From positions 186,001 to 250,000 of the forward strand of contig JAFSFB010000016.1 in NCBI GenBank assembly GCA_017435385.1: 64,000 bases of DNA, written 5' to 3'. Below the pieces are notes generated by a model. The model worked only from the letters and a program-made list of their open reading frames with translations, made no database searches and had not been told where the DNA came from. This document shows, piece after piece, positions 43,509-51,793 of this stretch (position 1 is the first letter of the stretch; every line of letters begins with the position of its first letter). Made by a program: the position numbers and the translations under genes. This DNA is from Clostridia bacterium. Its GTDB lineage: Bacteria > Bacillota > Clostridia > Oscillospirales > Acutalibacteraceae.

Positions 43509-45062
43509 TTATTTTGCGAAATCGATGGATCTGCTTTCTCTGATAAGATGAACTTTGATCTGACCGGGATATTCCATGCTTTCCTCGATCTTCTTTGCAA
43601 CATCACGGGCAAGAAGAACCATCTTGTCATCATTAACGATTTCGGGCTTGACCATGATACGGACCTCACGGCCTGCCTGAATTGCAAATGAACGCTCAAC
43701 ACCTTCAAACGAAGTTGCGATTTCTTCGAGCTTTTCAAGACGCTTGATATAGTTCTGAACATCCTCTCTTCTTGCACCGGGTCTTGCGGCTGAGATTGCA
43801 TCCGCAGCCTGAACAAGACATGCAACAAGTGTTTTTGCCTCAACCTCACCGTGATGAGCCTTGATGGCATGAAGAATGTTTTCGTTTTCCTTATATCTCT
43901 TTGCGAATTCTACGCCGAGATCAACATGCGAGCCTTCCATTTCGTGGTCAAGAGCCTTACCGATATCATGAAGAAGACCTGCTCTTTTAGCGGTTTTGAC
44001 ATCGGTGCCAAGTTCCGAAGCCATAAGACCTGCAATATAGGAAACTTCAAGAGAATGGTTGAGCACGTTCTGACCGTAGCTCGTTCTGTATCTGAGCTTA
44101 CCGATAAGCTTGACGATTTCGGGATGAACATTGTTGACACCTGCATCGATGAGAGCATGCTCACCTGTCTGTTTGATGGTCTGTTCAACCTCACGCTTTG
44201 CTTTTTCGTACATCTCTTCAATTCTTGCGGGATGGATTCTGCCGTCGGCAATAAGCTTTTCGAGAGTAAGTCTTGCGATTTCTCTGCGGACGGGATCGAA
44301 GCTCGAAACCGTGATCGCCTCGGGAGTATCGTCAATGATAAGGTCAACGCCCGTTATCATTTCGAGAGTTCTGACATTTCTGCCTTCACGGCCGATGATT
44401 CTGCCCTTCATTTCATCGTTGGGCAGAGCAACAACGGAAACCGTTGCCTCGGCGGCATGGTCAGCAGCACAGCGCTGAATAGCGGTTGTGATGATCTCTC
44501 TTGCGAGCTGATCGCAGTCATCCTTTGTTTTTGCTTCATATTCCTGAATCTTGATTGCCTTCTCGTGGTCAAGCTCATCATCAAGAGTCTTGAGAATATA
44601 ATCCTTTGCCTGTTCCTTTGTGAAGCCCGAGATTCTTTCGAGCATATCGAACTGGCTCTTTTTGATGCTTTCGATCTCTTCAAGGCGTTCCTCAGCGTTT
44701 TTGATCTTGCCGTTGAGGACCTCCTCTTTCTTTTCAAGGTTATCGCTCTTTTTATCAAGAGTTTCTTCTTTCTGGGTTATGCGGCGCTCCATGCGCTGAA
44801 CTTCATTTCTTCTTTCACGGAGCTCTTTTTCAGTTTCCGTTCTCTGCTTGTGAATTTCATCCTTAGCTTCGAGAATGGCTTCCTTTTTCTTTGCCTCTGC
44901 CGCTGCAATGGCATCGCTGACGATCTTGTTTGCTTCCTGCTCAGCGGAGCCGATAGCCGCCTCGGCAACCTTCTTCCTATGTAAACCGCCGAGCACGAAG
45001 CCGATAACAACACCGACAACAAGCGTAACGGCAGCAATAAGAATAGCTAACCAGAGTTCTAT
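43509..45062 (-). CDS. rny: Ribonuclease Y, apparently starting at an ATA codon
   Basis: Read from 45062 the product is 517 residues, the family norm. An N-terminal membrane helix (about residues 3-24) is followed by a long coiled coil (about 30-190), a KH domain with [14 protein letters not shown] near 230, and an HD domain with [13 protein letters not shown] near 360 and AIKAHHGE near 395. The only codon at proper distance from AGGAGG (7 nt) is ATA. No ATG, GTG or TTG lies between the upstream in-frame TAA and residue 23. A GTG at 44996 would give 495 residues and lose nearly the whole membrane anchor. RNase Y starts bulk mRNA decay at the membrane. First gene of a seven-gene operon. Confidence 0.9.
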   Translation of the reverse strand: MELWLAILIAAVTLVVGVVIGFVLGGLHRKKVAEAAIGSAEQEANKIVSDAIAAAEAKKKEAILEAKDEIHKQRTETEKELRERRNEVQRMERRITQKEETLDKKSDNLEKKEEVLNGKIKNAEERLEEIESIKKSQFDMLERISGFTKEQAKDYILKTLDDELDHEKAIKIQEYEAKTKDDCDQLAREIITTAIQRCAADHAAEATVSVVALPNDEMKGRIIGREGRNVRTLEMITGVDLIIDDTPEAITVSSFDPVRREIARLTLEKLIADGRIHPARIEEMYEKAKREVEQTIKQTGEHALIDAGVNNVHPEIVKLIGKLRYRTSYGQNVLNHSLEVSYIAGLMASELGTDVKTAKRAGLLHDIGKALDHEMEGSHVDLGVEFAKRYKENENILHAIKAHHGEVEAKTLVACLVQAADAISAARPGARREDVQNYIKRLEKLEEIATSFEGVERSFAIQAGREVRIMVKPEIVNDDKMVLLARDVAKKIEESMEYPGQIKVHLIRESRSIDFAK

Positions 45063-45221
45063 GCGAATTCCTCCTTTACATTATATTTGCAGTTTTCGCA
45101 GACTGCATAATGGGTTGCGGCATACTGCCGCAGAACGATAAAAACTATCGGTTAAAATCAATAAATGGTGTATCGGGGTTCAAAAAAGACCCTCTTGGCA
45201 CAATATAACACCATTGTATTA

Positions 45222-45250
45222 ATAGTATACTTTTAAAGGCACAATGTCAA
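45222..45250 (-). promoter_or_regulatory. Promoter of the rny operon
   Basis: TTGACA (45250-45245), a 17-nt spacer and TACTAT (45227-45222). It gives a leader of about 150 nt that contains a GCGGCA/TGCCGC hairpin and a TGCAGT/ACTGCA hairpin just before the ribosome site. Confidence 0.65.
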
Positions 45251-45280
45251 GTTTTTTATCGATTTTTTATTAAATTTCTA

Positions 45281-45309
45281 TTGACTTTGAGAGTTTACGG
45301 TGATAAGAT
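45281..45309 (+). promoter_or_regulatory. Promoter of the thrS T-box transcript
   Basis: TTGACT (45281-45286), a 17-nt spacer and TAAGAT (45304-45309), back to back with the rny promoter. Confidence 0.7.
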
Positions 45310-45315
45310 AATTTC

Positions 45316-45556
45316 AAATAGCAAAAATCGTTGAAGCAGAAGGCTGTTTGCAACGGCGTTTTCCCAGAGAGCCGCCCCTTGGCTGAAAAGGCGGCAAAAC
45401 TCCGCATTCAGTTACCGCCTGCCGAGTGCCGCAAAAAAAGCGTGCCGTATCAGCTGCGTTAAAGCTGTCGAGAGCCGATTTTTTAATCGGAATTACGGGT
45501 GGAACCGTGGAGCTTATTATGCTTCATCCTGTTTTTTTGCAGGATGAAGCTTTTTT
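45316..45556 (+). promoter_or_regulatory. T-box leader (threonine) with terminator
   Basis: Structured leader upstream of thrS. The T-box core GGGTGGAACCGTGG is at 45497-45510. The UGGA bulge would pair with a tRNA ending in U73-CCA, as tRNA-Thr of Firmicutes does. An AGAGAG/AG-bulge region is near 45366. The candidate specifier ACC (Thr) is at 45414-45416. The terminator is an 11-bp stem (45521-45531 with 45540-45550) followed by six Ts. Uncharged tRNA-Thr should favour the antiterminator and switch on thrS. Confidence 0.93.
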
Positions 45557-45562
45557 ATTTTA

Positions 45563-45617
45563 GTGAAAAGTGAACGGTGAAAAAGTGAATAGTTAAGGGC
45601 GGGCTTCGCCCACACCC
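45563..45617. repeat. Dispersed repeat: GTGAA-rich tract plus GGGCG/CGCCC hairpin (copy A)
   Basis: A tract of GTGAAAAGTGAACGGTGAA type leads into AGTTAAGGGCGGGCTTCGCCCACACCC. A closely similar unit occurs at 61347-61400. Confidence 0.65.
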
Positions 45618-45658
45618 GATTATTATATTGCTAAACATTCAGAAAGGACTGATTAAGT

Positions 45659-47605
45659 ATGATAAAAGTTACACTTAAAGGCGGTGTCGTCAAGGAATAC
45701 GAAAACGGCACGACCGCTATGGAGATCACGAAGGATCTCGGCATGGGACTTTACAAGGCTGCATGCGTGTGCCGCATCAACGGCAAGGTTGCCGATCTGA
45801 GAACAGCTCTGAACGAGGACTGCGAGCTCGAAATCGTTACATTTGACGATGCTGACGGCAAATGGGCACTCCGTCATACCGCATCTCATATTCTCGCTCA
45901 GGCAGTCAAAAGACTCTACCCTTCCGCAAAGCTTGCAATCGGCCCCGCAATCGACAACGGTTTTTACTATGATTTTGATGTTGATGTTCCCTTCACTCCC
46001 GAAGTTCTCGAAAAGATCGAAGCGGAGATGAAGAAGATAGTCAAGGAAGGTCTGCCTCTCGAAAGATATGAGCTTGATCCCGAAGACGCAATAAAGCTCA
46101 TGGAAGAAAAGGGCGAGCCTTTCAAGGTTGAGCTCATCAAAGAGCATTCCGACAACGGAGAAAAAATAACATTCTATAAGCAGGGCGAATTTGACGAGCT
46201 CTGCGCAGGTCCTCACATTCCCGACACAAGCAGAGTCAAGGCTTTCAAGCTGACCTCCTGCACGGGTGCATACTGGAGAGGCGATTCAAACAACAAGATG
46301 CTTCAGAGAGTTTACGGCACCGCCTTCACAAAGAAGGAGGATCTCGAGGCTCACCTTGCCGCAATCGAAGAGGCAAAGAAGCGTGACCATAACAAAATCG
46401 GCAGAGAGCTCGGCTATTTCACAACGGTTGACTCGATCGGTCAGGGACTTCCCATTCTTATGCCCAAGGGTGCAAGAGTTGTTCAGCTTCTTCAGCGCTG
46501 GGTTGAAGATGTTGAGCAGGCAAACGGTTATCTGCTCACCAAAACGCCCCTCATGGCAAAGAGAGATCTTTACAGAATTTCGGGTCACTGGGATCACTAC
46601 CGTGACGGCATGTTCATTCTCGGCGATCCCGATGACGAAGAGAAGGAATGCCTTGCTCTGCGTCCGATGACCTGCCCCTTCCAGTATCAGGTTTATCTCA
46701 ACAGCGCAAGAAGCTACCGTGACCTTCCCATGCGTCTGGGTGAAACCTCAACCCTTTTCCGCAACGAGGATTCGGGCGAAATGCACGGTCTTATCCGTGT
46801 CCGTCAGTTCACCATTTCCGAGGGACACCTTGTTCTCAGACCCGATCAGCTTGAAGAAGAATTCAAGGGCTGTCTCAGCCTTTGCAAATATTTCCTCGGC
46901 ACAGTCGGTATGCTCGACAAATGTACCTTCCGTTTCTCGCAGTGGGATCCCAATAACACCGCAAAATATGAAGGTACGGCAGAGCAGTGGAACGCCGCAC
47001 AGGAAACAATGGGTAAAATTCTTGACAACCTCAATGTTGACTATGAAATCGGTATTGACGAAGCCGCTTTCTACGGCCCGAAGCTTGACATTCAGTTCAA
47101 GAATGTTTTCGGAAAAGAAGACACCATCGTTACGATCCAGATAGATATGCTTCTTGCAGAAAAGTTCGGAATGTATTATGTTGACACAGACGGTCAGAAG
47201 AAGCTTCCCTATATCATCCACAGAACAAGCCTCGGCTGCTACGAAAGAACACTTGCTTATATTCTTGAAACATTTGCGGGAGCTCTCCCCCTCTGGCTCG
47301 CACCCGAGCAGATAAGACTTCTTCCCATTGCAGACCGTCATCACGAATATGCAAAGGAAGTTGCCGCAAAGCTCGAAGCACTCGGCTTCAGAGTTACGGT
47401 TGACGACAGAAGCGAAAAGATCGGCTACAAAATCCGTGAAGCTCAGCTTCAGAAGATTCCCTATATGCTTCTCGTCGGTGACAAGGAAATCGAAGACGGC
47501 GCAGTTTCGATCCGCAAGAGAGGCGAAGGCGATCTCGGCGCAAAGAGCGTTGACGAATTCATCCGGAGCGCACTCGCCGATGTTGCTTCAAAGGTTATCT
47601 GGTAA
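45659..47605 (+). CDS. thrS: Threonyl-tRNA synthetase
   Basis: The protein is 648 residues. An N-terminal TGS domain (1-62) is followed by an editing domain with HTASH near 73-77 and CAGPH near 182-186 (the HxxxH and CxxxH zinc-like sites). The class II core follows, with MTCPFQYQVY (zinc Cys near 341), a His in ISEGHLV near 392, and IHRTSLGCYER near 520. The C-terminal anticodon-binding domain is complete. The MTCPFQYQVY form in place of MxCPGH is a known variant branch. The ATG at 45659 follows AAAGGAC. Controlled by the T-box. Confidence 0.97.
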   Translation: MIKVTLKGGVVKEYENGTTAMEITKDLGMGLYKAACVCRINGKVADLRTALNEDCELEIVTFDDADGKWALRHTASHILAQAVKRLYPSAKLAIGPAIDNGFYYDFDVDVPFTPEVLEKIEAEMKKIVKEGLPLERYELDPEDAIKLMEEKGEPFKVELIKEHSDNGEKITFYKQGEFDELCAGPHIPDTSRVKAFKLTSCTGAYWRGDSNNKMLQRVYGTAFTKKEDLEAHLAAIEEAKKRDHNKIGRELGYFTTVDSIGQGLPILMPKGARVVQLLQRWVEDVEQANGYLLTKTPLMAKRDLYRISGHWDHYRDGMFILGDPDDEEKECLALRPMTCPFQYQVYLNSARSYRDLPMRLGETSTLFRNEDSGEMHGLIRVRQFTISEGHLVLRPDQLEEEFKGCLSLCKYFLGTVGMLDKCTFRFSQWDPNNTAKYEGTAEQWNAAQETMGKILDNLNVDYEIGIDEAAFYGPKLDIQFKNVFGKEDTIVTIQIDMLLAEKFGMYYVDTDGQKKLPYIIHRTSLGCYERTLAYILETFAGALPLWLAPEQIRLLPIADRHHEYAKEVAAKLEALGFRVTVDDRSEKIGYKIREAQLQKIPYMLLVGDKEIEDGAVSIRKRGEGDLGAKSVDEFIRSALADVASKVIW

Positions 47606-47618
47606 ACATCATATTTCA

Positions 47619-47655
47619 CGGGGCTGTCCCTTTTCGGGGCAGTCCTTTTCTTGTT
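47619..47655 (+). terminator. Terminator of thrS
   Basis: A 10-bp stem with G-U pairs (GGGCTGTCCC/GGGGCAGTCC) and loop TTTTC, followed by TTTTCTTGTTTT. Confidence 0.75.
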
Positions 47656-47680
47656 TTCAGTATTGGGTATACAGCAGAAA

Positions 47681-47711
47681 ATCCCCCAAAGGCAAGAAAC
47701 CTTTGAGGGAT
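47681..47711 (-). terminator. Terminator of the 53-residue membrane protein gene
   Basis: A 12-bp stem (47681-47692 with 47700-47711, one wobble), then TTTTCTG on the minus strand. Confidence 0.65.
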
Positions 47712-47724
47712 TTGGTATGCAGCT

Positions 47725-47886
47725 TTATTTCTTTTTCTCGTTGAAATAAATAACAAATGCGCCCATGACGGCTACGGCAATAATAATTCCGAGGTCAACA
47801 AAGCCGTGCATAAGTTCAGCGCCGATAACCATACCGACATAACCCGCTATCAATGTAACAACAGCGGCAATAATAGCTTTGCCCAT
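47725..47886 (-). CDS. Small 53-residue membrane protein
   Basis: ATG at 47886, with GGAG about 8 nt upstream, to TAA at 47725-47727. Two hydrophobic segments are visible (about 4-25 and 29-47) separated by a short GAELMHGFVD turn, with a basic EKKK end. It is preceded by a good ribosome site and followed by a terminator-like hairpin, so it is probably real. No family recognised. It is convergent with thrS. Confidence 0.65.
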   Translation of the reverse strand: MGKAIIAAVVTLIAGYVGMVIGAELMHGFVDLGIIIAVAVMGAFVIYFNEKKK

Positions 47887-47977
47887 TTGTCACACTCCTT
47901 TTCAGATTTTTCTGTCAGGCATATTATATCATGAATCAAGTGAAATTCCAATGAATTTCTTATTATACACCCCGGGC

Positions 47978-48043
47978 ATTTCACATGGCGAAGCCATATT
48001 TCACATGCGCAGCGTATTTCACAAATCCTGCAAGGGATTTATT
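47978..48043. repeat. ATTTCAC tandem unit with mini-palindromes
   Basis: ATTTCAC occurs at 47978, 47998 and 48016, each followed by a short inverted repeat: ATGGCGAAGCCAT, ATGCGCAGCGTAT, and AAATCCTGCAAGGGATTT. It lies between the small membrane gene and the tRNA terminator. The spacing of about 18-20 nt is too short and the units too unlike for CRISPR. Confidence 0.65.
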
Positions 48044-48044
48044 T

Positions 48045-48081
48045 CGTTGAAAAAGAAAAGACAAGTCTTTCGACTTGTCTT
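48045..48081 (-). terminator. Terminator of the tRNA-Met/tRNA-Glu transcript
   Basis: AAGACAAGTC/GACTTGTCTT stem (48058-48081), then TTCTTTTTC on the minus strand. Confidence 0.85.
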
Positions 48082-48090
48082 TCTTTTTCG

Positions 48091-48165
48091 TGGTGACCCG
48101 GACGGGACTCGAACCCGTGTTACCGCCGTGAAAGGGCGGTGTCTTAACCGCTTGACCACCGGGCC
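48091..48165 (-). tRNA. tRNA-Glu (anticodon TTC)
   Basis: A 75-nt cloverleaf with encoded CCA. The acceptor GGCCCGG pairs with CCGGGTC, the anticodon stem CCGCC/GGCGG carries loop CTTTCAC, and the T-loop is GGGTTCGAGTCCC. Co-transcribed after tRNA-Met. Confidence 0.96.
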
Positions 48166-48172
48166 AAAAATA

Positions 48173-48248
48173 TGGTAGCGGCAGTTGGATTTGAACCCAC
48201 GACCTACCGGGTATGAACCGGTTGCTCTAGCCACTGAGCTATGCCGCC
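48173..48248 (-). tRNA. tRNA-Met (anticodon CAT), elongator type
   Basis: A 76-nt cloverleaf with encoded CCA and anticodon loop TTCATAC. The anticodon stem ACCGG/CCGGT lacks the three G-C pairs of the initiator. The acceptor begins with a G-T pair. An Ile-CAU identity (lysidine) cannot be fully excluded. As an elongator Met tRNA it would be the target of TmcAL encoded at 26433-27623. Confidence 0.9.
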
Positions 48249-48278
48249 ATATCGCTGCGCTCTCAAAAGCGCTTGTTT

Positions 48279-48307
48279 ATTATATATTATGATTCCCGTT
48301 TTGTCAA
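48279..48307 (-). promoter_or_regulatory. Full-consensus promoter of the tRNA pair
   Basis: TTGACA (48307-48302), a 17-nt spacer and TATAAT (48284-48279); both boxes are perfect. The start would lie about 25 nt before tRNA-Met. Confidence 0.88.
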
Positions 48308-48396
48308 CACATTTTTTAAATTTTCTCAAAAATTTTTTCCGCCCTGTTTTTTGAAGAAAAATCCTTCTTTTACGGCAAAAAATTCCCTGCCGTATC

Positions 48397-48425
48397 TTGA
48401 TATAAGCTCTTTGCTTTGCTATAAT
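48397..48425 (+). promoter_or_regulatory. Promoter of the PanE-like gene
   Basis: TTGATA (48397-48402), a 17-nt spacer and TATAAT (48420-48425). Confidence 0.75.
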
Positions 48426-48465
48426 AATGTGCGTAAACATTATTGAATAAACGGAGGTTTTCACT

Positions 48466-49479
48466 ATGAGATGTGCAATTTACGGTGCCGGTTCTCTCGG
48501 AACCGTCCTCGGCGCTTACATGACAAAAAACGGCGCTCAGGTTGACCTCGTCAACCGCAACAAGGCTCATGTTGCCGCCCTGAAAGAAAAAGGCGCAACG
48601 GTCAGAGGCACGGTTGATATGAACGTTCCCGTCAGCGCCATGACTCCCGACGAGATGAGCGGAACCTATGACGTTATCCTGCTCATGACAAAGCAGCTTC
48701 TCAACAAAGAGGTTGTTGCTTTCCTCAAGCCCTTCCTTGCCGAAAACGGCGTTATCGTCACTCTTCAGAACGGTATCCCCGAGCCCGGCATCGCCGAAAT
48801 CGTCGGCAAGAACAGAACCATGGGCTGCACCGTTGAATGGGGCGCTTCCCTTGACGAGCCCGGTGTCTGCACCCTCACAAGCGAGCCCGAAAGCCTTTCC
48901 TTCCATATGGGCAAAATGGACGGCATCACCGATGCACAGTTCAACATGGTAAAAGAGCTTCTCGAAAAAATGTGTCCCGTTCATTTTGAAGAAAACCTCA
49001 TCGGCGCAAGATGGTCAAAGCTTCTCATCAACGCAACATATTCGGGACTCGGCACAGTTGTCGGCGGCTGCTTCGGCGATGTTTCCGAGGTCAAGGACGC
49101 AAGAAAGATTGCCGTTCGCTGCATGAAGGAATGCATCGATGTCGGTCACGCTACGGGTGCGGAATTCGTTCCCGTTCAGGGCAAGGACATCACAAAGCTT
49201 TTCTATTACACCAATCCCCTCAAGCGTGCGTTTGCCGAGCTTCTCGTTCCCATCGCCATGAAAAAGCACAGAGCCATTGTTCCCTCGATGCTTCAGGACC
49301 TTCGCAACGGCAAGCCCTGCGAGGTTGATGCTATCAACGGCGTTGTCTGCGAATGGGGCAGAAAGTGCGGCGTTCCCACTCCCATCAACGACAGAATCGT
49401 TGAGATTATCAAAAAAGAGCAGGCAGGCGAGCTCAAGCCTCAGGCTTCAAACATCAGATTCTTTGACGACCTTCTTTAA
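48466..49479 (+). CDS. panE: Ketopantoate reductase family protein (ApbA/PanE)
   Basis: The protein is 337 residues. The N-terminal Rossmann motif YGAGSLGTVLG is at 6-16. The LLMTKQ strand near 72, TLQNGIPEP near 100 and a C-terminal helical domain with the catalytic-type Lys in RWSKLLINATYS near 184 are present. It reduces 2-dehydropantoate to pantoate with NADPH in coenzyme A synthesis. Paralogues with other substrates exist, and no panB or panC is adjacent, so the substrate is not certain. GGAGG lies before the ATG. The patatin gene follows after 6 nt. Confidence 0.85.
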   Translation: MRCAIYGAGSLGTVLGAYMTKNGAQVDLVNRNKAHVAALKEKGATVRGTVDMNVPVSAMTPDEMSGTYDVILLMTKQLLNKEVVAFLKPFLAENGVIVTLQNGIPEPGIAEIVGKNRTMGCTVEWGASLDEPGVCTLTSEPESLSFHMGKMDGITDAQFNMVKELLEKMCPVHFEENLIGARWSKLLINATYSGLGTVVGGCFGDVSEVKDARKIAVRCMKECIDVGHATGAEFVPVQGKDITKLFYYTNPLKRAFAELLVPIAMKKHRAIVPSMLQDLRNGKPCEVDAINGVVCEWGRKCGVPTPINDRIVEIIKKEQAGELKPQASNIRFFDDLL

Positions 49480-49485
49480 TAAACT

Positions 49486-50337
49486 ATGGAAAGCAAAATC
49501 GGTCTTATAATGGAAGGCGGCGCAATGCGGGGAATGTTCACCGCAGGCGTCACCGATGTCATGATGGAAAACGGAATAACCGTTGACGGCGCTATCGGCG
49601 TTTCGGCAGGTGCGGCTTTCGGCTGCAACTATAAGTCGAACCAGCCCGGAAGAGTTATCCGTTACAATTCAAAATACTGCAGAGATCCCCGATACGCAGG
49701 CTTGCGTTCGCTCATTAAAACGGGCAACCTTTTCGGTGCGGAATTCTGCTATGTCGAGATTCCTCAGAAGCTTGACCTTTTCGACGAAGAAGCCTTCATA
49801 AAAAATCCCATGGAGTTCTATGTCGTCTGCACCGATATCGAAACGGGAGAGGCTATCTATCACAGATGCGGCGAGAGCGAGAATGAGCTCGAATGGTTCA
49901 GAGCCTCCGCTTCCCTCCCCCTTGCCTCAAAGCCCGTTGAGGCTGACGGCAAAAAGCTTCTCGACGGCGGCATTGCCGATTCGATACCTCTGAAATACTT
50001 TGAAAGCATCGGATACAACAAAAACATCGTTCTTCTCACTCAGCCCGAGGGTTTTGTCAAGCAGAAAAACAAGCTTGTTCCGATCATCAGAAAAGCTCTC
50101 AAGGAATATCCGAAGGTTGCCGAGCTTCTTTCAAACCGACATAACGACTATAACGAAACGATCGCTTATATCGAAGAGCGTGAAAAGAGCGGAGATATCC
50201 TCGTTATCAGACCGCCCGTTGCGCTCAACATCAAGCCCGTTTGCAGAGATCCCGAGGAGCTTCGCAGAGTTTATAACATCGGCAGAAAAACAGCCGAAGA
50301 AATGCTTGAACAGATAAAAGCTTTTACGGCAAAATAA
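49486..50337 (+). CDS. Patatin-like phospholipase
   Basis: The protein is 283 residues. The oxyanion loop EGGAMRG is near 10-16, the nucleophile elbow GVSAGAAFG near 38-46, and the catalytic Asp in LDGGIADSIP near 163. Together these form the Ser-Asp dyad of the RssA/YchK-type patatins. No signal peptide, so cytoplasmic. It is 6 nt after the PanE-like gene without a clear ribosome site of its own and is probably coupled to it. Lipid substrate unknown. Confidence 0.9.
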   Translation: MESKIGLIMEGGAMRGMFTAGVTDVMMENGITVDGAIGVSAGAAFGCNYKSNQPGRVIRYNSKYCRDPRYAGLRSLIKTGNLFGAEFCYVEIPQKLDLFDEEAFIKNPMEFYVVCTDIETGEAIYHRCGESENELEWFRASASLPLASKPVEADGKKLLDGGIADSIPLKYFESIGYNKNIVLLTQPEGFVKQKNKLVPIIRKALKEYPKVAELLSNRHNDYNETIAYIEEREKSGDILVIRPPVALNIKPVCRDPEELRRVYNIGRKTAEEMLEQIKAFTAK

Positions 50338-50343
50338 AAAAAC

Positions 50344-50375
50344 AGGAGCTGTTCCCGAGGGAGCAGCTCCTTTTT
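50344..50375. terminator. Bidirectional terminator between patatin and 3D-protein genes
   Basis: AGGAGCTG..CCC/GGG..CAGCTCCT stem (50344-50371). TTTTTGTTG follows on plus and GTTTTTTTATTTT on minus, so both convergent genes end here. Confidence 0.88.
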
Positions 50376-50390
50376 GTTGCAATTCAGTTA

Positions 50391-51647
50391 TCAGAGAACA
50401 TAGATAATGATATCTCTGTTACCCCAGTTATAGCACATATCCTCGTTGTTGAGATAGAGGTCAACATCTGTGTTGCCCATTTCAACAAATCCGCCCGTAT
50501 CCGCCGCAACGCAGTAGCCGTAGACATAGCTGCCGTCAGCAGAAACGATATAAAGCTCTGTGCCGTAAGGATATTCGTTGGGATCGACCGCAATATGACC
50601 TGCCATGGGCTTTCTGCCCGATGCGGTTGCGGGATCGCCTGTATAAGCGGTCGCCTTTGCGGAAACCTTGCTCTTGTATTTGACGGGAACGCCGTTCTTA
50701 TCGAGTTCGAGATCATCGGGAACGCTGAGCTCGGAAATGGGAGCTGTTGTGTTCTTATAAGCCGAAAGAGTATCGATCTTCTTTGTGCCTATGCTGATAA
50801 CCTCGTCAACGGGTTCTTTGACTGTCTTTTCTTCAACGAGAGTCTTTTCAACAAGAACTCCGTCAATATACTTGGCGTCATAGGTCAGGCTCTTTTCGCC
50901 GTTAACGCCCTTGGTCGTTACCTCTTTGTTTCCGACATAAAGAGAAGAATCTTCAACTCTCTTTGTGCCGAAAGCAATTTCTTCCGTTTCGGTAAGAGTG
51001 TCAAATTTTACTCTCTGAATTTCGATGTTGGTATAGTCACTCAGCTCCGTGTCAAGAGCGGGAGTAACGATATCGTGCTCTCCGACGGTAATGTTTGCCG
51101 CTTTGAGAGCATCTGCGACGGTTCCGCCTGCAATCGAGAGAGTTATTGCTTCGCCGTCATATTCAATGCCGACGCCGAACGCTCTCTTGATATGAATATT
51201 CATACCGTCAAAAATAGGTTCTTTCTTGCTGATGTCGATAATATCACCATCATTAAGAACGACCTCGTTGGTTACGAGAATGGACTCAACAGTGTCGCCG
51301 TATCCGACATAATAGCCGATAAGACCGTTATCTTCGATGCGGACAACCTTTGCTCTGTCAATTACGATTTTGCCGCCGAAGGCTTCGCTGAATCCGCCGA
51401 GAACCAGTTCATCGTTTGCGCCAAGCTCGAAGCCTGCCGCTTCAACGATTTCGTAAGGGTTCACGGTTTTAACTGAAACCGTTACGGTTTTCTCTCCGTC
51501 AACAACATCGACCGTTAAATATGCATTGGCTGCCGCAAATGCGGTAACGGTGACTGAACACACGAATAAAACAGTAATAACTGCTGTCAGAATACGGAAG
51601 CTTTTTTTATGTGTTCCTGTTGCTGCGGAGCGCAATTTCTTAAACAT
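50391..51647 (-). CDS. YabE-like secreted protein: DUF348 repeats, G5 and 3D domains
   Basis: The protein is 418 residues. A signal/membrane segment (about 16-40) is followed by DUF348 (ubiquitin-like) repeats about 45-100, 105-160 and 165-220, a G5 domain about 225-300, and a C-terminal 3D domain about 330-418. The three Asp of the 3D fold appear in AVDPNEYPYGT, VAADTGG and NTDVDLYL. Related proteins (YabE, YocH, resuscitation-promoting factors) cut peptidoglycan glycans. The ATG at 51647 with GGAG 7 nt upstream is preferred; the open frame reaches 51827 without family similarity. Confidence 0.9.
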   Translation of the reverse strand: MFKKLRSAATGTHKKSFRILTAVITVLFVCSVTVTAFAAANAYLTVDVVDGEKTVTVSVKTVNPYEIVEAAGFELGANDELVLGGFSEAFGGKIVIDRAKVVRIEDNGLIGYYVGYGDTVESILVTNEVVLNDGDIIDISKKEPIFDGMNIHIKRAFGVGIEYDGEAITLSIAGGTVADALKAANITVGEHDIVTPALDTELSDYTNIEIQRVKFDTLTETEEIAFGTKRVEDSSLYVGNKEVTTKGVNGEKSLTYDAKYIDGVLVEKTLVEEKTVKEPVDEVISIGTKKIDTLSAYKNTTAPISELSVPDDLELDKNGVPVKYKSKVSAKATAYTGDPATASGRKPMAGHIAVDPNEYPYGTELYIVSADGSYVYGYCVAADTGGFVEMGNTDVDLYLNNEDMCYNWGNRDIIIYVL

Positions 51648-51764
51648 AAAAATTCTCCTTAATTGCGCATTAGTAGTTTTTTGGTCTGTCTCTTGATGAG
51701 TAATTGCCAAGTTTAAACGGCAATTATTCGAGGCTTTCCTCGATTTCCTTTTGCAACGCTTGCT

Positions 51765-51793
51765 ATTATATTGACAAAAGTTTGATTTGTCAA
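51765..51793 (-). promoter_or_regulatory. Full-consensus promoter of the 3D-protein gene
   Basis: TTGACA (51793-51788), a 17-nt spacer and TATAAT (51770-51765). Confidence 0.85.

Noticed and set aside
43851..44984. Plus-strand open frame (377 codons) opposite rny
   Set aside because: Antisense to a full-length RNase Y gene; Phe- and Leu-rich product typical of reversed coiled-coil codons.
47978..48043. Possible CRISPR array
   Set aside because: The repeat is 7 nt, units are about 18-20 nt, inserts are palindromic and there are no cas genes.
51648..51764. c-di-AMP (ydaO) riboswitch upstream of the 3D-domain gene
   Set aside because: Such riboswitches often precede wall-hydrolase genes, but the leader is only about 110 nt and lacks the conserved core.
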